From assembly GCF_025466085.1 (NCBI RefSeq), contig NZ_JANLOD010000017.1:1-64000 (forward strand): 64,000 bases of DNA, in the 5' to 3' direction. Numbering within the stretch: the first letter of the stretch is position 1; every line of letters begins with the position of its first letter. Under the pieces are notes generated by a model. That model was not told the DNA's origin. It did not search any database and saw only the letters and a list, made by a program, of their open reading frames with translations. Positions 60,940-64,000 of the stretch are shown here, one piece after another. Both the position numbers and the translations under genes were made by a program. This DNA is from Pseudomonas sp. 14P_8.1_Bac3. GTDB taxonomy: Bacteria; Pseudomonadota; Gammaproteobacteria; Pseudomonadales; Pseudomonadaceae.

Positions 60940-62292
60940 TCAGGCGTAGTAGTCGACCGCACTGGAACCGATGACGCTGGTCGCCGTGGCGGCCACTTCG
61001 GCCACCGTCGGTGCGATGTCTTCGTCCATGCCATCGAGGCGGCCGCCGCTGGCGCTGGTGCGGCCGTTCTGGCCCCGTTGCGCCTGATCCTGCCCCTGAC
61101 CCTGCCAGCCACGGGACTGGTCAGAGACATTGACGTCGACCTGGCCCATGCCCTGCTGCGCGAACATGTCACGCAAGCGGTGCATCTGACCATCCAGCGC
61201 TTCACGAACGCTGGGGTGCGCGCTCATGAACGTCACCTGGGTCTGCTGATCCGGAACCATGTTCACCCGGATGTCGAGCCGCCCCAGTTCAGCCGGCTGC
61301 AACTGGATATCCGCCGCCTTGAGGTTGGCACTGGACAGGTACATCACCCGGTTGACCACTTCTTCGGTCCAGCCGCTCTGATGCATGGCGATCGGTTGAT
61401 TCACCGGCAAGGCATTCGCGGTTTTCGGCGTGGCCGCCTGGGTCAGCGCCGCCAGCCGGTTGGCGAAATCATCGACGCGGGTATCGCTGGTCGCAGATTT
61501 CAAATCCTTGAGGCCGTCTTCGATCAACCCGCTGAACGCCTTCTCGCCGCCCTGGCTGGTGCTGTCCTTGTCGGCCTGCACATCCAGCATGCTGGCCATG
61601 CCAGCGGCAAAATTCTGCGCTGAGGTCGGTTCGCCGTCGGCCTGGGCCTGGGCGGACGTCGGGGCTGCCTTCGGCTGCGCCTGGCTGGCAGCCGAAATAT
61701 GCCCACCCTGCTCCATCGCCATGCGCACGGCAGGTAACGCATCGAGTGGATCGGCTTCGGGGTCGAAATCGCTATCCACCGCCGCAGCGGGTGGAGCGAC
61801 GGTGGCTGCCGCAATGACCGGCACGTCCACTTGCGGTTGCTCAGTGGCGACCACGGGTGGCACCTGCGCAACAGGGGCCGCCACCACCGGTGGCAATGCA
61901 GTCAGCAACGAAGGATCGAGAGCGGGATCGGCCGGAGTCGCGTCAGCGACTGGCGTTTGGGCAGCCTCATCACTGTCGGTCTTGTCGTCGCTCGACGCCG
62001 ATTTGTCGGCGGGCAAGGATTTGCCGCTACCGGCAATCGCCGACGCTGGGGCGGCAGACTTATCGTTGTCGACGTCTTTTTTGCCGGGGCCGTCGGGGGT
62101 TTTGTCACGGGCCGGTTTAGCCGAGCCGTCAGACGCCGCAGACGGCTTGTTCTGGGCTTGATTGGCGTAGACCTTAGCGAAGCTGGACGCCTTGTCCCCG
62201 GGCTCAGTGGACTGCGCCGGTGTATTGGCGGAGGCAGCTTGAGTCTTGGCCTGCGCGGCGGCCTGAAGCAGGATATTGGGGGTAACGGGCAT
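60940..62292 (-). CDS. fliK: Flagellar hook-length control protein FliK (canonical)
   Basis: ATG 62292 starts MPVTPNILLQAAAQAKTQAA; a longer frame upstream runs over the promoter. The 450-residue protein has an Ala/Asp/Pro-rich ruler region and a C-terminal Flg_hook domain with LKAADIQLQPAELGRLDIRVNMVPDQQTQVTF and the VREALDGQMHRLRDMFAQQG region. It measures the hook and triggers FlhB switching. It has its own sigma-54 promoter. Confidence 0.93.
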   Translation of the reverse strand: MPVTPNILLQAAAQAKTQAASANTPAQSTEPGDKASSFAKVYANQAQNKPSAASDGSAKPARDKTPDGPGKKDVDNDKSAAPASAIAGSGKSLPADKSASSDDKTDSDEAAQTPVADATPADPALDPSLLTALPPVVAAPVAQVPPVVATEQPQVDVPVIAAATVAPPAAAVDSDFDPEADPLDALPAVRMAMEQGGHISAASQAQPKAAPTSAQAQADGEPTSAQNFAAGMASMLDVQADKDSTSQGGEKAFSGLIEDGLKDLKSATSDTRVDDFANRLAALTQAATPKTANALPVNQPIAMHQSGWTEEVVNRVMYLSSANLKAADIQLQPAELGRLDIRVNMVPDQQTQVTFMSAHPSVREALDGQMHRLRDMFAQQGMGQVDVNVSDQSRGWQGQGQDQAQRGQNGRTSASGGRLDGMDEDIAPTVAEVAATATSVIGSSAVDYYA

Positions 62293-62342
62293 GAAAACGG
62301 TCTCCGCTGCACTGGAATCGTAGGTACAGTGATGGAGATTAC

Positions 62343-62358
62343 TGCAAGGGTTGAGCCA
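62343..62358 (-). promoter_or_regulatory. Sigma-54 promoter of fliK
   Basis: On the minus strand TGGCTCAACCCTTGCA matches the -24/-12 consensus with exact spacing. The start would be near 62332, 40 bases before the ATG, the same leader length as for fliL. Confidence 0.82.
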
Positions 62359-62375
62359 GCTTTGCTCAAGCCACG

Positions 62376-62744
62376 TCAAAAACGCCGGACGGCGGTATTT
62401 TCGGCGAGAGAGCGCTGTCTTTCGGCTTCATAAAGAGGACGAATAATGGCGAACTCACCATCGATTTCGCCGACCAGTTGCTCGATGCCTTGCAGGGGTT
62501 TCTCCTTGCTGCGCTGCTCCAGCTCATGGCACAGCTGCGCTAGGCGAATCGCTCCCATGTTGCTGCAGCTGCCTTTGAAGCTGTGCGCGGTTGCACCGAG
62601 CGTCTCGGCATCACCCGCCCTGTGCAACAGACTCAGGCGTTCTTCGGAATCGGCGAGGAAGGTATCCAGCAACATCGAATACTCATCCTCCATGACCTCT
62701 TGCAACGCGCTCAGCACGTCACGGTCCAGATGTGTGTCAGCCAC
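62376..62744 (-). CDS. hptB: Histidine phosphotransfer protein HptB
   Basis: The 122-residue single Hpt domain has the phosphorylated His54 in TAHSFKGSCSNMGA. GTG 62744 has AAGGAG upstream. HptB receives phosphate from hybrid kinases such as the RetS/PA1611 group and passes it to HsbR, affecting biofilm and motility (known in P. aeruginosa). It lies 30 bases after hsbR. Confidence 0.88.
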   Translation of the reverse strand: MADTHLDRDVLSALQEVMEDEYSMLLDTFLADSEERLSLLHRAGDAETLGATAHSFKGSCSNMGAIRLAQLCHELEQRSKEKPLQGIEQLVGEIDGEFAIIRPLYEAERQRSLAENTAVRRF

Positions 62745-62774
62745 TTGCTCACTCCTTGATCAAGAATGCGTGGA

Positions 62775-64000
62775 TTATGCCAGAGCCTCCCAGAAAAACT
62801 CCACGCGGGCAGTACGACCATCGTCGGACCAGTTGGCGTTCCCGCTCAACTGGCGAATCAGACTGACGCCCCGGCCCGACAGACGGACGTCATCCATCGG
62901 GCGCGCCATCACCCTTTCGACATCAAACCCCTTGCCACTGTCTTCGACCCGAATGACCAGGCAACCGCCATCCTCCTTCGGCGAGACCTGCAAATGCACT
63001 CGCACATAGCCGTCCTGCAACGCGTCCAGACGCGCATTGCGCTGCTGATAATAACGGGTAAACCCCAGGGCATCGCGCTTGAGGCTTGAGTCCAGGCCCA
63101 GTACGCCATGCTCCAGCGCGTTGGAATACAGCTCCGCAAGGACGCTGTAGAGCGCCCCGCTCTGGGCGCGCAAACCGTGGACTTCCAGCAGCAATTGCAG
63201 GAGATACGGCAGCGGATTGAAGCGCTTCAAGGTGGCGGCGCGAAACTCGAAACTCACCGACCAGTCCAGCGGGCAGGACTGGCCGCTATCGGAATAGACC
63301 AGCGCCGGCGGACTCAGCTGCGCTGCGTCCAGCAGGCTGATTTCAACCATGCTGACATCGTCGCGGGCCTCACCGCGAAAATCCCGCAGTGCCTGCTCGA
63401 TGTCCTCGAACAGCCGATCGGGGTCACGGTTGGCGGCAAACACCTGCTGCAATCGCTCGACACCAAACAACTGCTCGTGGACGTCGCAGGTGTCGATCAC
63501 CCCGTCGGACAACAGGAACACCCGATCGCCGACGGCCATTGGAAAGACTTCGGTGCGGTCATCGAAGGTCGGCGGGCTCAACACGCCGAGTGGCAAATGC
63601 CGGGCTTTCAGCGGCGTGCGCTCGCCGCTGGCCATGTTGTGCAGATAACCGTCCGGCATTCCGCCGTTCCAGACCTCCACCGAACGCCGCTGAAAACTCA
63701 GGCACAGCAACGTCGCACAACAGAACATGTCGACCGGCAGGATGCGCTTGAGCTTGGCGTTCATCTCCCGCAGGGTTTCCGACAGGCCATAGCCTTTGGC
63801 CGTCATGCCGTAGAAGACTTCGGCCAAGGGCATGGCACCGACGGCAGCCGGCAAGCCGTGACCGGTGAAATCCCCCAGCAGCACATGCATGTCGCCGGCC
63901 GGAGTGAAGGCCGCCAGCAGCAGGTCGCCGTTGAACAGCGCATAGGGTGATTGCAGGTAACGGATGTTGGGAGCGTTCAGGCAGCCAGAATGGGCGACTT
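62775..64000 (-). CDS. hsbR: HptB-dependent response regulator/phosphatase HsbR (partial, 5' end outside window)
   Basis: The frame is open from the right edge of the window to the stop at 62775. The visible 408 or so residues contain a SpoIIE/PP2C phosphatase domain (LLGDFTGHGLPAAVGAMPLAEVFY, FLLSDGVIDTCD, ARDDVSMVEISLL) followed by a HATPase_c anti-sigma-like kinase domain (LAELYSNALEHGVLGL, VRVEDSGKGFDVERV, GRGVSLIRQL). The N-terminal receiver domain expected for HsbR lies beyond the edge. It acts on the anti-sigma antagonist HsbA and so on FlgM and diguanylate cyclase control. Confidence 0.9.
   Translation of the reverse strand, partial: VAHSGCLNAPNIRYLQSPYALFNGDLLLAAFTPAGDMHVLLGDFTGHGLPAAVGAMPLAEVFYGMTAKGYGLSETLREMNAKLKRILPVDMFCCATLLCLSFQRRSVEVWNGGMPDGYLHNMASGERTPLKARHLPLGVLSPPTFDDRTEVFPMAVGDRVFLLSDGVIDTCDVHEQLFGVERLQQVFAANRDPDRLFEDIEQALRDFRGEARDDVSMVEISLLDAAQLSPPALVYSDSGQSCPLDWSVSFEFRAATLKRFNPLPYLLQLLLEVHGLRAQSGALYSVLAELYSNALEHGVLGLDSSLKRDALGFTRYYQQRNARLDALQDGYVRVHLQVSPKEDGGCLVIRVEDSGKGFDVERVMARPMDDVRLSGRGVSLIRQLSGNANWSDDGRTARVEFFWEALA

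Overview
The window is a continuous stretch of chromosome from a fluorescent-group Pseudomonas. The evidence is the high-GC coding style, the polar-flagellum and chemotaxis gene order (fliKLMNOPQR-flhB-flhAF-fleN-fliA-cheYZAB-motCD-parC-parP-cheW), a ccm cluster next to a FliK-like gene, a gcl-hyi-glxR-ttuD-pykF operon, a muxABC-opmB pump, and many REP sequences with the core GTGGGAGCGGGCTTGCTCGC. The order from about 19 kb to the right end follows, from memory, the P. aeruginosa PAO1 block PA1441-PA1502.

Left part (0-19 kb), accessory and envelope genes: a betaine-type ABC binding protein, a membrane-anchored GH17 glucan enzyme, a small low-GC orphan RHS protein, a small membrane protein, an alpha/beta hydrolase coupled to mlaA, a DUF808 membrane protein, and the four-gene RND operon muxA-muxB-muxC-opmB with a divergent TetR regulator. 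A REP-associated tyrosine transposase (RAYT) lies between two REP doublets. A GlcG/HbpS-like gene diverges from gcl.

Middle part (19-38.6 kb), metabolism: the glyoxylate-to-pyruvate operon (gcl, hyi, glxR, ttuD, pykF) has an 88-bp REP doublet in each of its first three gaps. It is followed by a urea-transporter-like gene, a voltage-gated-type K+ channel, a sulfate-binding protein (cysP type), a DUF5666-like exported protein and an MFS transporter. Then comes the complete cytochrome c maturation operon ccmABCDEFGHI with a small lipoprotein gene at its end.

Right part (38.6-64 kb), motility: a second fliK-like gene overlaps a short gene matching only the FlhB C-terminal domain. Then, reading right to left on the minus strand, come hsbR (cut by the window edge), hptB, fliK, fliL-fliMNOPQR-flhB, flhA-flhF-fleN-fliA, cheY-cheZ-cheA-cheB-motC-motD, parC-parP, cheW and a DUF2802 gene. 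Three sigma-54 promoters with exact -24/-12 spacing lie before fliK, fliL and flhA, and REP doublets sit at the two operon borders just upstream of the fliL and flhA promoters.

The most unusual points are: a REP doublet that forms the 5' coding end of opmB; two geometric classes of REP doublet (one orientation always exactly 88 bp, the other 65-93 bp) sharing the window with their probable transposase; the extra FliK/FlhB-C pair; four repeats in the CheA linker; a nested hairpin element between ccmB and ccmC; and two perfect TTGTATACAA palindromes at the glcG/gcl promoter. No rRNA, tRNA or CRISPR array was seen.
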